From Leifsonia xyli subsp. cynodontis DSM 46306 (lineage in GTDB: Bacteria; Actinomycetota; Actinomycetes; Actinomycetales; Microbacteriaceae), in contig NC_022438.1 of the NCBI RefSeq assembly GCF_000470775.1, forward strand, positions 1,984,001-2,048,000: 64,000 nt of DNA, written 5' to 3'. Shown here piece after piece: positions 1 to 8,241 of this stretch (position 1 is the stretch's first letter; the number at the start of each line of letters is the position of its first letter). The notes under the pieces are model-generated. The model was not told the origin of the DNA. It searched no databases and saw only the letters and a list, made by a program, of their open reading frames with translations. A program made the translations under genes and the position numbers.

Positions 1-603
1 GAAGGCGTCCGCGTCGAGCGTGATCTGGAACTGCTCGGCCAGACAGCGCGCGAGCTCCGGATTCAGGAACGGCGCGCCTGTGAGCTTCAGCTCGAAGTCG
101 CGCCCGTAGCGCCGGATGGCGAGCGGACGCAACAGGATAGGCGCGGAGTGCTCTTGCGTGCCGTGCCGCCACTGGGCGAGGCCGATGGCGAGATGCACAG
201 CCTCGATGCCCCGGACGGAGCGCAGCTCGATGCCCTTGGCGGTGATCGCGTTCGCGGCCGCGCGCGCTGTGCGCAGCGCGAGCTCGTCGCGGATGAGGCT
301 CGACAGAAGAGTGCTCTGACCGGTGATGAACTGCGGGAGACCGCCCGGGTGCGTCGTGCTGAGCTCGATGCGGGTCCGCGGGCTGTCCTCGAAGTGCAGC
401 AGGGGCGAGGGGCCGCCGATCGCGGCGATCTCCTCACGCCAGCGATGCCACTCCGGATCGGCTATGTTGCCGGCCATGAGCCCCGGCGCGCCCAGGCTGA
501 GCTTGTGCGGAGCGGTCGTGTTCTTGGCGGGATGCAGGGCATCGTCCCTCGCGACGGCCGACGTCGTCTCGTCGTCCTCGCTTTTCCGGTCCAGTCGCCA
601 CAC
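1..603 (-). CDS. DUF4011-type AAA helicase, N-terminal part (partial)
   Basis: The minus strand reads as one open frame of 201 codons that runs off the left edge, so only the N-terminus is present. After a charged leader the protein contains blocks such as ADPEWHRW, PLLHFED, IELSTTHPGG, LIRDELALRTARAA, RGIEAVHLAIGLAQW and APILLRPLAIRRYGRDFELKL. These match my knowledge of the N-terminal DUF4011 region of large actinobacterial superfamily I helicases, in which a UvrD-like ATPase and a nuclease-like end would follow beyond the window. I chose the GTG at 603 because the frame is open to it; an ATG near residue 40 is an alternative. Family assignment rests on recalled pattern only, and the motor domain is not visible. 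Confidence 0.6.
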   Translation of the reverse strand, partial: MWRLDRKSEDDETTSAVARDDALHPAKNTTAPHKLSLGAPGLMAGNIADPEWHRWREEIAAIGGPSPLLHFEDSPRTRIELSTTHPGGLPQFITGQSTLLSSLIRDELALRTARAAANAITAKGIELRSVRGIEAVHLAIGLAQWRHGTQEHSAPILLRPLAIRRYGRDFELKLTGAPFLNPELARCLAEQFQITLDADAF

Positions 604-839
604 ACGGACACCCTACGTGCCGAACCGGGGAACAGGCCGGAAGCGGAACGGGTTTCGCGTCATCTCGCGATTCACGAGCCGAGGAACAGTGGCGCTTCCC
701 CCGCCGGGCGAACGAATGCTGAGAGAAACCACAGGCCGAGATCCTCGACCCGGAGGCAGCGCCCAGCGCGGCTTCCTAATCTGGACCGGCTGCGCCGAAC
801 CCGCGCGGCGGGAAGCCCGATGCGACCAGCGAGGTGCGG

Positions 840-1613
840 ATGACGGACGGCGGCGAACGTCGGCGAGCTCTGGCAAGCGAGCGGGAGGCCGCGCGGAGGC
901 CAGAACCGCCGCCGCGTCCGAAGCGCTCCCCCCGGCCCTCACGGCCCCGGCGGGCGCGTCCGAGACACTCCCGGTCCCCGCTGCCCCGGCGTACGACGCT
1001 GACGGCATCCGCTGCGAGCCTCGCGCTCGTCGGCGGGGTCATGCTCGCACCGCCCGCCTCCGCGCAGCCGCTGCAGGAGGTCGTGGCGGTCGCGGCCGGA
1101 CGTCTCGCACCCCAGAAGCTCACCGTCTCCTCCGTCGTCGCCGCCGTCAGCCTGAACCGCGACGACCCGGTCGCCTCGGCCCTCGCCGGGGTCATCGCCG
1201 CCGAGGGCGGGTCAGCCGGAAGGCAAGCGGCCGAGGCGATCGTCTCGGCCCTCGCCTCCGGAGGCTCCCGCCAGCGGATCGTGGCGACGGCGCTCAGCTA
1301 CCTGGGCGATCCGTATGTCCTCGACGGCGCCGACCACTCGGGCATCGACTGCTCGGGGCTGGTGATGGTCGCGTACGCGCAGATCGGCATTCGGCTCGGC
1401 CATCTCGTCCACCTCCAGGACAACGCCGGGCACCGGATCAGCGAGGCGCAGGCGCAGCCCGGCGACCTCGTCGTGTTCAACGACGAGGAGCACATCGCGA
1501 TCTACCTCGGCGAGGGCGTACTGGTGCAGGCGCCGACGGAGGGGCGGCCGGTCGAGGTCTCGACAGTGTGGGAGGGCGTTCCGCACCACTTCACTCGCAT
1601 CCTGCCGGGCTGA
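840..1613 (+). CDS. Secreted NlpC/P60 peptidoglycan hydrolase
   Basis: A 257-residue protein. Residues 1-50 are Arg/Pro-rich, then a hydrophobic signal-like stretch ends in PPASAQ, so it is probably exported. The C-terminal ~110 residues form an NlpC/P60 domain: YLGDPYVLDGADHSG, then DCSGLV with the catalytic Cys near residue 171, and EEHIAIYLG with the catalytic His near 218. Such enzymes cut D-glutamyl-diaminoacid bonds in cell-wall peptides. The domain starts with GDPYVLDG instead of the usual G.PYV.GG but the catalytic residues are kept. ATG 840 is preceded by GAGGTG at good spacing; the in-frame GTG at 834 is less likely. It stands alone, with the isochorismatase-like gene 46 bases downstream. 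Confidence 0.85.
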   Translation: MTDGGERRRALASEREAARRPEPPPRPKRSPRPSRPRRARPRHSRSPLPRRTTLTASAASLALVGGVMLAPPASAQPLQEVVAVAAGRLAPQKLTVSSVVAAVSLNRDDPVASALAGVIAAEGGSAGRQAAEAIVSALASGGSRQRIVATALSYLGDPYVLDGADHSGIDCSGLVMVAYAQIGIRLGHLVHLQDNAGHRISEAQAQPGDLVVFNDEEHIAIYLGEGVLVQAPTEGRPVEVSTVWEGVPHHFTRILPG

Positions 1614-1659
1614 CACGCGCAGCGGCGTGGAGTAGCGTCACCTCTCGGGAGGAAAGCGT

Positions 1660-2211
1660 ATGACGACGCTCGAGGGCAGAACACGCACGGCGCTCCTCGT
1701 GATCGACGTGCAGAACGGCGTGATCGGCGGGGCGTACCGGCACGATGAGGTGATCGGGAACATCCGCCGTCTTGTCGAGCGCGCCCGCGCGGAGGGGACG
1801 CCGGTGGTGTGGGTGCAGCACTCCGACGCCCACCTCGCGTACGGCAGCCAGGAGTGGGGATATGTTCCGGAGCTCGTCCGCGCCGAGGGCGAAGCGCTCG
1901 TGCCGAAGAGCTACGCCGACGCGTTCGAGGAGACCGGCCTCGAGGCGGTCCTGGCGGAGGCAGGGGTCTGGCGGCTCGTCGTCACAGGCTCACAGACCGA
2001 CGAGTGCATCCGCTCCACCCTCCACGGCGGCATAGCGCGCGGCTACGACGTGACGCTGGTGGGCGACGCTCACACCACCGAGGACCTCAGCGAATGGGGC
2101 GCGCCGTCGCCCGAGCTGGTGATCGCGCACAGCAATCTGTACTGGGCCAACCACACCGCGCCGGGACGCACGGCCGAGGTGGCGGAGGCGGCGACAGTGA
2201 GCCTCGGCTGA
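1660..2211 (+). CDS. Isochorismatase-family cysteine hydrolase
   Basis: 183 residues, the usual size for the family. The catalytic triad is visible: Asp16 in VIDVQNG, Lys83 in VPKSYADAF and Cys116 in TDECIRST, with the VTGSQTDEC segment preceding the nucleophile. Family members hydrolyse amides or vinyl ethers (nicotinamide, biuret, isochorismate and others), so the substrate cannot be called from sequence. A strong ribosome site (GGGAGGAAAG) lies 6-7 bases before the ATG. It looks monocistronic, with a hairpin about 30 bases past the stop. Confidence 0.88.
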   Translation: MTTLEGRTRTALLVIDVQNGVIGGAYRHDEVIGNIRRLVERARAEGTPVVWVQHSDAHLAYGSQEWGYVPELVRAEGEALVPKSYADAFEETGLEAVLAEAGVWRLVVTGSQTDECIRSTLHGGIARGYDVTLVGDAHTTEDLSEWGAPSPELVIAHSNLYWANHTAPGRTAEVAEAATVSLG

Positions 2212-2608
2212 CGGCCAGGCTATCCGCAGTCGTCGTGATAGGGGCACCCCCAAGGGTGCCCGCACCAGGAGTCAGAGTCGAACCGCGGGGAGTCCCACAC
2301 ATCGGGGAAACCTCCCCAAGCGCCACGGGCAGCCGCGTCGCTCGCGGCCGTGGCCGGCGCGGCCGAGGTGCTCCCCGTCCCGGCCAGTGGCCTGGACGAG
2401 CGCGAAAGCAGAACCGTCGCCACCGCTGATCCCTCGCTCCTGTGATCCCCTTCAGGGAGTCTCGCCAGCGGCTGGGAGCAGCGGCAATTCCCCCTTGGAG
2501 GGTGCGGTGGAGTGTCAGTCGCGCCCGAGCGCACGGCGTATCCAAAGCATTTACCGTCTACGATCGACGGCAGAGGTCCTGTCAACGGTTCGAATGGAAT
2601 GAAGCTCA
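2212..2608. other. Intergenic region, no convincing gene
   Basis: About 400 bases. At 2242-2261 there is a perfect 8-bp hairpin (GGGCACCC, loop CCAA, GGGTGCCC), possibly terminating the upstream gene although no T-run follows. The rest should hold the promoter of the next gene. A minus-strand open frame (2220-2615) ends in an unusual Trp/Cys/His/Asp-rich tail (DSWCGHPWGC), which could be the relic of a real C-terminus, but its upstream part looks like random high-GC translation. Confidence 0.4.
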
Positions 2609-3511
2609 GTGGCAACAGGCAGAGGAACGACCGGTCCGAGCAAGCGCGACCGTCGCGAAGAGGCGCGAGAGACCGCGCGGCAGATGCGCGAGGCGGCGGC
2701 CAAGAAGGCGAAGCGCCGGAAGGTGGCCGTGCAGAGTGCGGTGATCGCCGGTGTCGTCGCCGTTCTGGCCATCGTCGGGATCGTGATCTACTCGAGCGTC
2801 TCCGTGTCGAACTCGGTCGCCAACCCGAAGAACATGCTGAGCGGCGGAGTGCTGCTGAGCGCTCCGGGGAAGGCGGTCGCCACTCCCGCGATCAAGCAGG
2901 GCGACGCAGCGACGCCGACGAAGCAGGAGCTCGACGGCAAGACGGCGCACATCCAGCTGTGGGTCGACTACCAGTGCCCGATCTGCCAGCAGTTCGAAAC
3001 GGCCGTCGGCGGCACGATCAAGCAGATGCTCACCGATGGCACCGCGACCCTCGAGACCCACCCGGTCGCCATCCTCGACAACGCCCAGAACAAGCAGTAC
3101 TCGACGCGGTCCGCCGCGGCGGTGGCGTGTGTGGCGAACGAGCAGCCGGACAAGTTCCTGGACGTGAATGCGGCGTTGTTCGCCAACCAGCCCAGCGAGC
3201 AGACGGGCACCGGGCTGACGAACGCGCAGATCCTGAAGATCTTCAAAGACACCGGCGTGGAATCGAAAACGATCACCGACTGCACGAACAGCCAGACCTT
3301 CGCCACCTTTGTGACGAACCAGACGAAAACCGCCGCGACCGACTCGCAGCTGAGAAGCTCCGCCGGCAGCTTCGGCACCCCCACGGTGTTCGTGAACGGC
3401 CAGCGCTACCAGGGCAGCGTCACGAACGCCGAGCAGTTCAAAGCCTTCATCGCGGCCGTTCTGCCGGAGAAGACCAGCGGCTCGGTGACCTTCCCGACCG
3501 CGGCTCCGTAG
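2609..3511 (+). CDS. Membrane-anchored DsbA-like thioredoxin-fold protein
   Basis: 300 residues: a strongly basic cytoplasmic N-terminus (1-40), one membrane segment (about 41-61, VIAGVVAVLAIVGIVIY), then an extracytoplasmic thioredoxin-like domain. The redox motif CPIC is at 123-126 in WVDYQCPICQQFE, and the cis-Pro strand is GTPTVFVNG. This is the usual design of actinobacterial DsbA/thiol-disulfide oxidoreductases that oxidise or isomerise exported proteins. Two further cysteines (VACVANE and TDCTN) could pair. The start is a GTG; the basic head fits the family. A 13-bp hairpin follows the stop. Confidence 0.88.
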   Translation: MATGRGTTGPSKRDRREEARETARQMREAAAKKAKRRKVAVQSAVIAGVVAVLAIVGIVIYSSVSVSNSVANPKNMLSGGVLLSAPGKAVATPAIKQGDAATPTKQELDGKTAHIQLWVDYQCPICQQFETAVGGTIKQMLTDGTATLETHPVAILDNAQNKQYSTRSAAAVACVANEQPDKFLDVNAALFANQPSEQTGTGLTNAQILKIFKDTGVESKTITDCTNSQTFATFVTNQTKTAATDSQLRSSAGSFGTPTVFVNGQRYQGSVTNAEQFKAFIAAVLPEKTSGSVTFPTAAP

Positions 3512-3538
3512 GCCGCCCTCTCCCCCGCTCTTCGTGAG

Positions 3539-3572
3539 GGGTCCGCCGCGGGCACACGTCCGCGGCGGACCC
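3539..3572 (+). terminator. Perfect 13-bp GC-rich hairpin
   Basis: GGGTCCGCCGCGG (3539-3551) pairs perfectly with CCGCGGCGGACCC (3560-3572) around an 8-base loop, starting 28 bases past the DsbA-like stop. There is no T-run, as is common for GC-rich actinobacterial terminators. Confidence 0.6.
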
Positions 3573-3599
3573 GCGAGCGGGAGGACGAGAGTTCCCGCC

Positions 3600-3835
3600 G
3601 CCACCGGCGCGGCGAGCATTGCGACGGACGCTGCGGCGAACCGATCCCCCAGCGGGCGCCGGCCTCGGTCTCCATCAGGAGCTTCTCGAAACCCGCGAGG
3701 AACATGGTCGTTCCACGCGAGCCCCACGCGCACGAGCCGGTGAAGACGACGTAGGCGTCCCGAAGCGTCGCGAGCGGGCATGCGTCCCGATGCCGCTCGC
3801 CCGGGACTGCGACGCGAAAGTCCGCACAGCTCCGG
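3600..3835 (-). pseudogene. Decayed fragment of a DUF1023-type hydrolase N-region
   Basis: The minus strand encodes, without a proper start or full length, FRVAVPGERHRDACPLATL, LRDAYVVFTGSCAW and TTMFLAGFEKLLMETEAGARW. These align well with LRVFVSRTRASDAGMARR, LRDAWSAFVASCSW and ATFLYGFERLLAESRADALW in the complete gene at 33458-35551. After GARWG the similarity appears to move to another frame (FAAASVAML against VAAAFDAAG). I read this as the relic of a second family copy, broken at both ends and frameshifted. Boundaries are approximate. Confidence 0.55.
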
Positions 3836-4004
3836 CGACAGCGGTCGTGGCCGTCGATGGCGACGCCGACCCGATCGACTGTCTCCACAGGGCCGCGCCG
3901 AACGGCCGATCGCGACAGATCCCCCCAAATGGACGATGTGAGGAATCTGAGAATTTTGTATTTTAGTTGCGACCCTACGCTGATACTTCCCCTAAGGAAC
4001 AATC

Positions 4005-5143
4005 ATGACAACCCCCTCCGGCGTTCGCACCCGCAGCGCCCTCCTCTCGACCTCCCTCGTGGCGGCCGCTGCGCTGGCCGTCCTGCCCGTCGGCAGCGCG
4101 TTCGCCGCCTCGTCGGCGACCGCTGCGCACGCCGCCGCGTCCATCGCCCCCGCGAGCGCCAACACCCCGTCCTCCGCCGAGGCCGCCACCGCCCTGCTGG
4201 CGTCGACCGCGTGGGAGACGACGGCCGCACGCGACCAGGACGGCAACGCCATGGCGCTCACCGACCCCGCCGTCGCCAACTTCGTCGGCTGGGCGTACTA
4301 CGACGCTGCCGGCACGTTCAGGATCTACAGCCTGGAGGACGCCCCGCGCTCACAGGGCGAGTGGTCGCTGGCCACCGGCCCCGAGGGCCTCACCCGGACG
4401 CTCGTCGCGAAGAACGCCGCCGGCGACGTCCTCTTCTCACCCGCACCGTTCCGGTCACTGTCCTGACAGCGAACGAATTCACCTACCGCTTCGCCCCGGA
4501 CACCGCGAACCCCTCGGTGTACTACGACGTCGTCCACACGCCGACCGCTCACCCCGAGCCCGGCACCGCCGCGATGCTGAGCTCGACCGCGTGGGAGACC
4601 ACCGGCGCCAAGGACCAGGACGGCAACGACGTCGCGCTCACCGACCCGGCGGTCGTCAACTCCGTCGGCTGGGCGTACTACCGCGCAGACGGCACCTTCA
4701 GCATCTACAACCTCGATGACGCTCCGCGCCTGCGCGGGGACTGGTCTGTCGAGAACGGAGCCTCCGGTCTCACTCGCACGCTGGTTGCGAAGGACGAGTC
4801 CGGCGCCGTGCAGTTCACCCGGACGGTTCCGATCATCACGCTGACCTCGGCCGAGTTCACGTACCGCCTGTTCCCGGACGCCGCGAACCCCGCCGTCTAC
4901 CTCGACATCATCCACACCCCCACCACGCACTCGGAGCCGCAGGCTGTCGGCGCCATCCAGGATGAAGAGGCCGAGGAAGACGCCCCGCCCGCGACGACGA
5001 GCGCCGGCAACGCGACGACCGCGCTCGCCAAGACGGGAGCCGACGCCACCGTGGCCGGGATCGTCGCGGCAGCGCTCGCCCTCCTCGGCGGCGCAGCCCT
5101 CGCACTCCGCCGCGTCTTCCGCCGCACGAGCGAGGCGAACTAG
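4005..5143 (+). pseudogene. DUF4822 surface protein with LAKTG anchor, frameshifted
   Basis: Frame one (4005-4436) gives a signal peptide ending around GSAFA and the first DUF4822-like unit: TAWETT, DQDGNAMAL, VGWAYYDAAGTFRIYSLEDAPR, LTRTLVAK. At about 4436 the frame shifts; the continuation begins LLTRTVPVTVLTANEFTYR and carries a second full unit (TAWETTGAKDQDG, SIYNLDDAPR, VYLDIIHTP). The C-terminus is a sorting signal: LAKTG, a hydrophobic stretch and a basic tail (RRVFRRTSEAN), as for class E sortases that use LAXTG. Comparing the two units (GAVQFTRTVP against GDVLF...TRTVP) places the lesion as one missing base or two extra. AAGGA precedes the ATG. A sequencing error would give one intact gene. 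Confidence 0.78.
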
Positions 5144-5149
5144 TCTCTG

Positions 5150-5201
5150 CGGCCTCGGGGCGATCCGTACTGATTCACGCAGTGCGGATGCGCCGAGGCC
5201 G
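5150..5201 (+). terminator. Long hairpin after the DUF4822 gene
   Basis: CGGCCTCGG (5150-5158) pairs with CCGAGGCCG (5193-5201), and the stem continues inward (GCGATCCG against CGGATGCG) with small mismatches. It starts 7 bases past the stop codon. Confidence 0.55.
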
Positions 5202-5301
5202 TAGCCTCCTTGCCGTCTCGATCGACCGATCGAGGCGGCTTGCGGCGGTTTAACGCCGGTAAGCCGGGGCCAAACTCCCGGAGCGTCGCCCGATTCCCGG
5301 T

Positions 5302-6668
5302 TCAGCCTCGTCCGATGTCCGCGGAGGCGACGTCGGTCAGCGAGCGCCCCCGGGTCTCCGGGGCGAACATCTGCGAGACGATCGCGCCGGTCACGCACAC
5401 CGCCGCCATCACCGCCATCGCGACCGGGACGTTCCAGTCGAGGACGAGTGGGAAGACGAAGGTGCCGATCGCCGAGCCGATCCGGCTCACCGAGCTCGCG
5501 AAGCCGACACCGGTCGTGCGGACAGCGGTCGGGAAGAGCTCCATCGGATAGACCCCGCACAGTACCGAGGCGACACCGTACGAGAACAGATAGGCGAAGA
5601 AGCAGACGACGATGACCGGTGCGGGGAGCGTCTGCTCGAAGATCACGATGAGCAGGGCGACGGCCATGATCCAGGACGGGACGATGAGGAGGCGGCGACG
5701 GCCGATCCGGTCGACCAGGAAAGTTCCGAGCGTGGCTCCGAGCACAACGACGATGGTGCCGAGCAGGGCGGTCAGGATGGCGTTCGAGAGACCGAGCGCC
5801 TCATACACCGCAGTCTGGAAGAAGATGATCGCGAAGTAGGGGATGACCAGGCAGAGCCAGAACACGCAGACGAAGACCGTGCGCCCGAGCTGACCCGGCG
5901 CGAAGAGGGCCGAGATCCGGGTGCGCTCCCCCGCCTCCGCGTGGAAGTCGCCAGACTCCAGGCTCCAGCCGAGCCGGTCCAGCACAGCGGCGGCTTCCTC
6001 GACGCGGCCCTTGCTCAGCAGCCAGCGGGGCGACCCCGGGAGCCCGTGCCGGGCGATCAGGCAGAGGATGGCGGGGATGGCGGCCGAGAGCAGGACCCAC
6101 CGCCAGGCGTCCGGGTGGGAGGAGGTGATGAGGAACCCGATCAAGAAGGCGACCATGTAGCCGACGTTCCATGCGATCTGCAGCGTGGAACCGAGCCGTC
6201 CGCGGGCGGAGCGCGGCGAGAACTCCGACAGCAGCGGCGTCCCGATGGCGTAGTCGGCGCCGACGGCGAGCCGCAGGGCGATCCCGAGGGCGAACATCTG
6301 CCAGGGCTCCTGCACGAAGAACAGCAGAATGGCAGCGCCCGAGAACAGGATGAGGTCGGCGACGAAGAGCGGGCGGCGGCCGAAGCGGTCGGTCAGCCAT
6401 CCGAAGGCGAAAGCGCCGACGAAGATGCCGATGAGGGTGGAGGAGGAGATCATATCCCGAGCCAGAAGGCATCGACGCCGAGCTCCGCTTGGAAGGTCCG
6501 CAGGGCGATCGTGACCCCGATGACGGCGAAAACGTAGCCGTCGATGAACATCCCTCCGGCCGTCACACCGGTGAGACGCGCCAGGAACCTCCGGGCCCGG
6601 GGGTTCATCGTCTCGGTTCCGGCCGCGGCTTGCGCGTCGATGAATCCGGTCGGAGCGGGGGAGGACAT
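5302..6668 (-). pseudogene. MFS sugar-porter-type transporter, frameshifted
   Basis: The N-terminal frame (6668 down to about 6452) gives a cytoplasmic head and the first membrane helix (GGMFIDGYVFAVIGVTIAL) and stops at WLGI. The other eleven or so helices are in the next frame from STLIGIFVGAFAFGWLTDRFGRRP. The sugar-porter marks are DRFGRRP after helix 2, DRIGRRR in the second half and PETRGRSL at the end. The lesion at about 6450 is one extra or two missing bases. GAGAGG lies at proper distance from ATG 6668. The gene is beside the IclR gene and the oxidation operon, so it probably imported that pathway's substrate. I see no slippery site that would argue for programmed shifting. Confidence 0.8.
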
Positions 6669-6773
6669 GGACGTCACCTCTCGTCGTCGAGGGCAGCGGC
6701 GGCCGCTGCGATAAGCTCAGACACTAGCGAGGGTCCTTGGATCGCCAAAGTTCAGATGACGATATGGCAACCG

Positions 6774-7616
6774 TTATCCCTCGCCGCCGAGCGCGCGGGA
6801 GAGGTCGCGCGCACTGGCGGCGACATAGCGCCCGAGGCTCTCCAACCGGTCGCCGACTCGCACGCGCGGGGCGCTGATGTTGAGTGCCCCGACGATGCGC
6901 CCGGTGTGATCGACCAGCGGCGCGGACGCCCCGACCACGCCGAGCTCGAGCTCTTCGTCCAGCAGCGCGTAGCCCAGCGAGCGGATGCGGTCGATCTCGG
7001 CGTGCAGCGATGACAGATCGGTGACCACGGCCTTCGCCGCCGGCGGCGCGCTCAGCACCGAGAACCCGCCGACGGTCGGCGGGAGGGGCCCGACGATCGC
7101 GGTGTCCCTGCCGTGCTCCGCGTACCACTCCGCGAGGGATTCCCGGCTCCAGTCGGAGAGGAGCACCCGCCCCGACGGCGTGCGCCACGCGGCGGTCGTG
7201 ACCCCTTCCCAGCCGGTGGTGCGGAATTCGTGCGGGCTGAGCTCGCTGAGGACGGTGAGCACATTGCCGCCGCGGAGGACGCAGAGATGGGCCGTCTCGC
7301 GCGTGTTCTGCACGATCCTGCGCAGCGCCGGCCGCGCCTCCCGGGCGAGCCGGCCCTCCACCGTGCGCCCGGCGAGCGCGTACAGGCGCGGGCCGAGGCG
7401 GTAGGTGAGCGTCCGTTCGTCGCGCTCCAGCAGGCCGGCGTCGGCCAGCGTCGCGAGCGAACGCGAGATCACGGCCTTGTCGCGGCCGGTCAGCTGCGCG
7501 ACCCGGACGACGCCGAGGCCCGCTTCGCCCGCTTCGGCGCTGCCGAGAAGCTCGAGGATCTCGATGTCTCGCGTGAGCCCCGAGGAGTTCCGGCGTGGAG
7601 TCTCCCGTGTCGTCAT
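6774..7616 (-). CDS. IclR-family transcriptional regulator
   Basis: About 280 residues. An N-terminal winged helix (LEILELLGS-like start, VAQLTGRDKAVISRSLATL, AGLLERDERTLTYRLGPRL) is followed by the IclR effector domain (TAHLCVLRGGNVLTVLSE, GRVLLSDW, GYALLDEELELGVVGASAPL, GRIVGALNISAP). These proteins bind small organic acids. I chose ATG 7616; an upstream ATG at 7652 would add 12 residues. It is divergent from the Fae-homologue operon across about 120 bases and lies just upstream of the MFS gene on the same strand, so it probably controls both. Confidence 0.88.
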   Translation of the reverse strand: MTTRETPRRNSSGLTRDIEILELLGSAEAGEAGLGVVRVAQLTGRDKAVISRSLATLADAGLLERDERTLTYRLGPRLYALAGRTVEGRLAREARPALRRIVQNTRETAHLCVLRGGNVLTVLSELSPHEFRTTGWEGVTTAAWRTPSGRVLLSDWSRESLAEWYAEHGRDTAIVGPLPPTVGGFSVLSAPPAAKAVVTDLSSLHAEIDRIRSLGYALLDEELELGVVGASAPLVDHTGRIVGALNISAPRVRVGDRLESLGRYVAASARDLSRALGGEG

Positions 7617-7734
7617 AGCGCAAGCGTACGCATTCGATTGCCATTCGCGCATCTAGAAGTGGCACTTTGGCATCATTGACCCTACGGTGAGACCGCGCCT
7701 CCTGGCGCACTCGACGCAGAGTGAAAGGACCCCC
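7617..7734. promoter_or_regulatory. Divergent control region, IclR / Fae-homologue operon
   Basis: The 118 bases between the two divergent starts must hold both promoters and probably the IclR operator. Repeated near-palindromic elements are present around 7638-7675 (GATTGCCATTCG, GTGGCACTTTGGCATC), but no clean palindrome can be assigned. A purine-rich ribosome site (GAAAGGA) lies at 7723-7729. Confidence 0.4.
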
Positions 7735-8241
7735 CTGAGGATCGGTGAGAGTTTCGTCGGAGATGGCGTGAACGCCGCGCACATCAACACGGTCGCCGGA
7801 GCGCGCTCCGGTCCCGCCGGCGCCGCCTGGGCGGGCGCCCTCGCCACCCCGAGCGCAGGTCACGTCCCCTTCGTCGCCGTGCTGGCGCCCTCGCTGCCGG
7901 TCAAACCGCTCACCCTCTTCGTCACGAAATCCGCCCCTGCGGGCGACGCGCACGGCACGATGATCTGGGGCCCTGCCCAGGCCGGTGTCGCGGCGGGTGT
8001 GGCCGACGCGGTGGCCGAGGGCGTCATCCCGGCCGAGGCGGCCGACACGGAGGTCGTGATCGCCGCCGTGTGGGTGAACCCGGCCGCGGACGACACCGAC
8101 GCCGTCTACCGCAACAACCGCGAGGCGACCCGCACCGCGCTCGCCAACGGCGTCTCCGGCGGACCGGACATGCAGACGGTGTTCAACGCGCGCCACCGCC
8201 CGGCCAACCCGTTCTACACAGCGCCGGAGGCCGCCCGATGA
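7735..8241 (+). CDS. Formaldehyde-activating enzyme (Fae) homologue
   Basis: From 7735 the product is 168 residues, the normal Fae length. It follows the family throughout: IGESFVGDGVNAAHINTVAG, PSAGHVPFVAVLAPSLPVKP, TLFVTKSAP, GPAQAGVAAGVADAVAEG, VWVNPAADD and YRNNREATRTALA. His16 in AAHINT corresponds to the catalytic His of methylotroph Fae. True Fae condenses formaldehyde with tetrahydromethanopterin, which this lineage is not expected to make. The start is odd: the best ribosome site (GAAAGGA) points to a CTG at 7735; otherwise a GTG at 7687 adds 16 unconserved residues. It is first in a tightly overlapping operon and divergent from the IclR gene. Confidence 0.85.
   Translation: MRIGESFVGDGVNAAHINTVAGARSGPAGAAWAGALATPSAGHVPFVAVLAPSLPVKPLTLFVTKSAPAGDAHGTMIWGPAQAGVAAGVADAVAEGVIPAEAADTEVVIAAVWVNPAADDTDAVYRNNREATRTALANGVSGGPDMQTVFNARHRPANPFYTAPEAAR

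Noticed and set aside
2265..2300. T-arm-like string GAGTCGAACC suggesting a tRNA or tmRNA end on the minus strand
   Set aside because: No acceptor, D-arm or anticodon stem can be folded around it; probably chance.
2220..2615. Minus-strand open frame of 131 codons
   Set aside because: Only its last ~30 residues look protein-like; the start overlaps the promoter area of the DsbA-like gene, and no family or ribosome site supports it. Kept only as a remark in the intergenic entry.
6440..6460. Programmed frameshifting in the MFS gene
   Set aside because: No slippery heptamer or downstream structure seen at the junction, and many other genes here carry unrelated frameshifts, so simple mutation is more likely.
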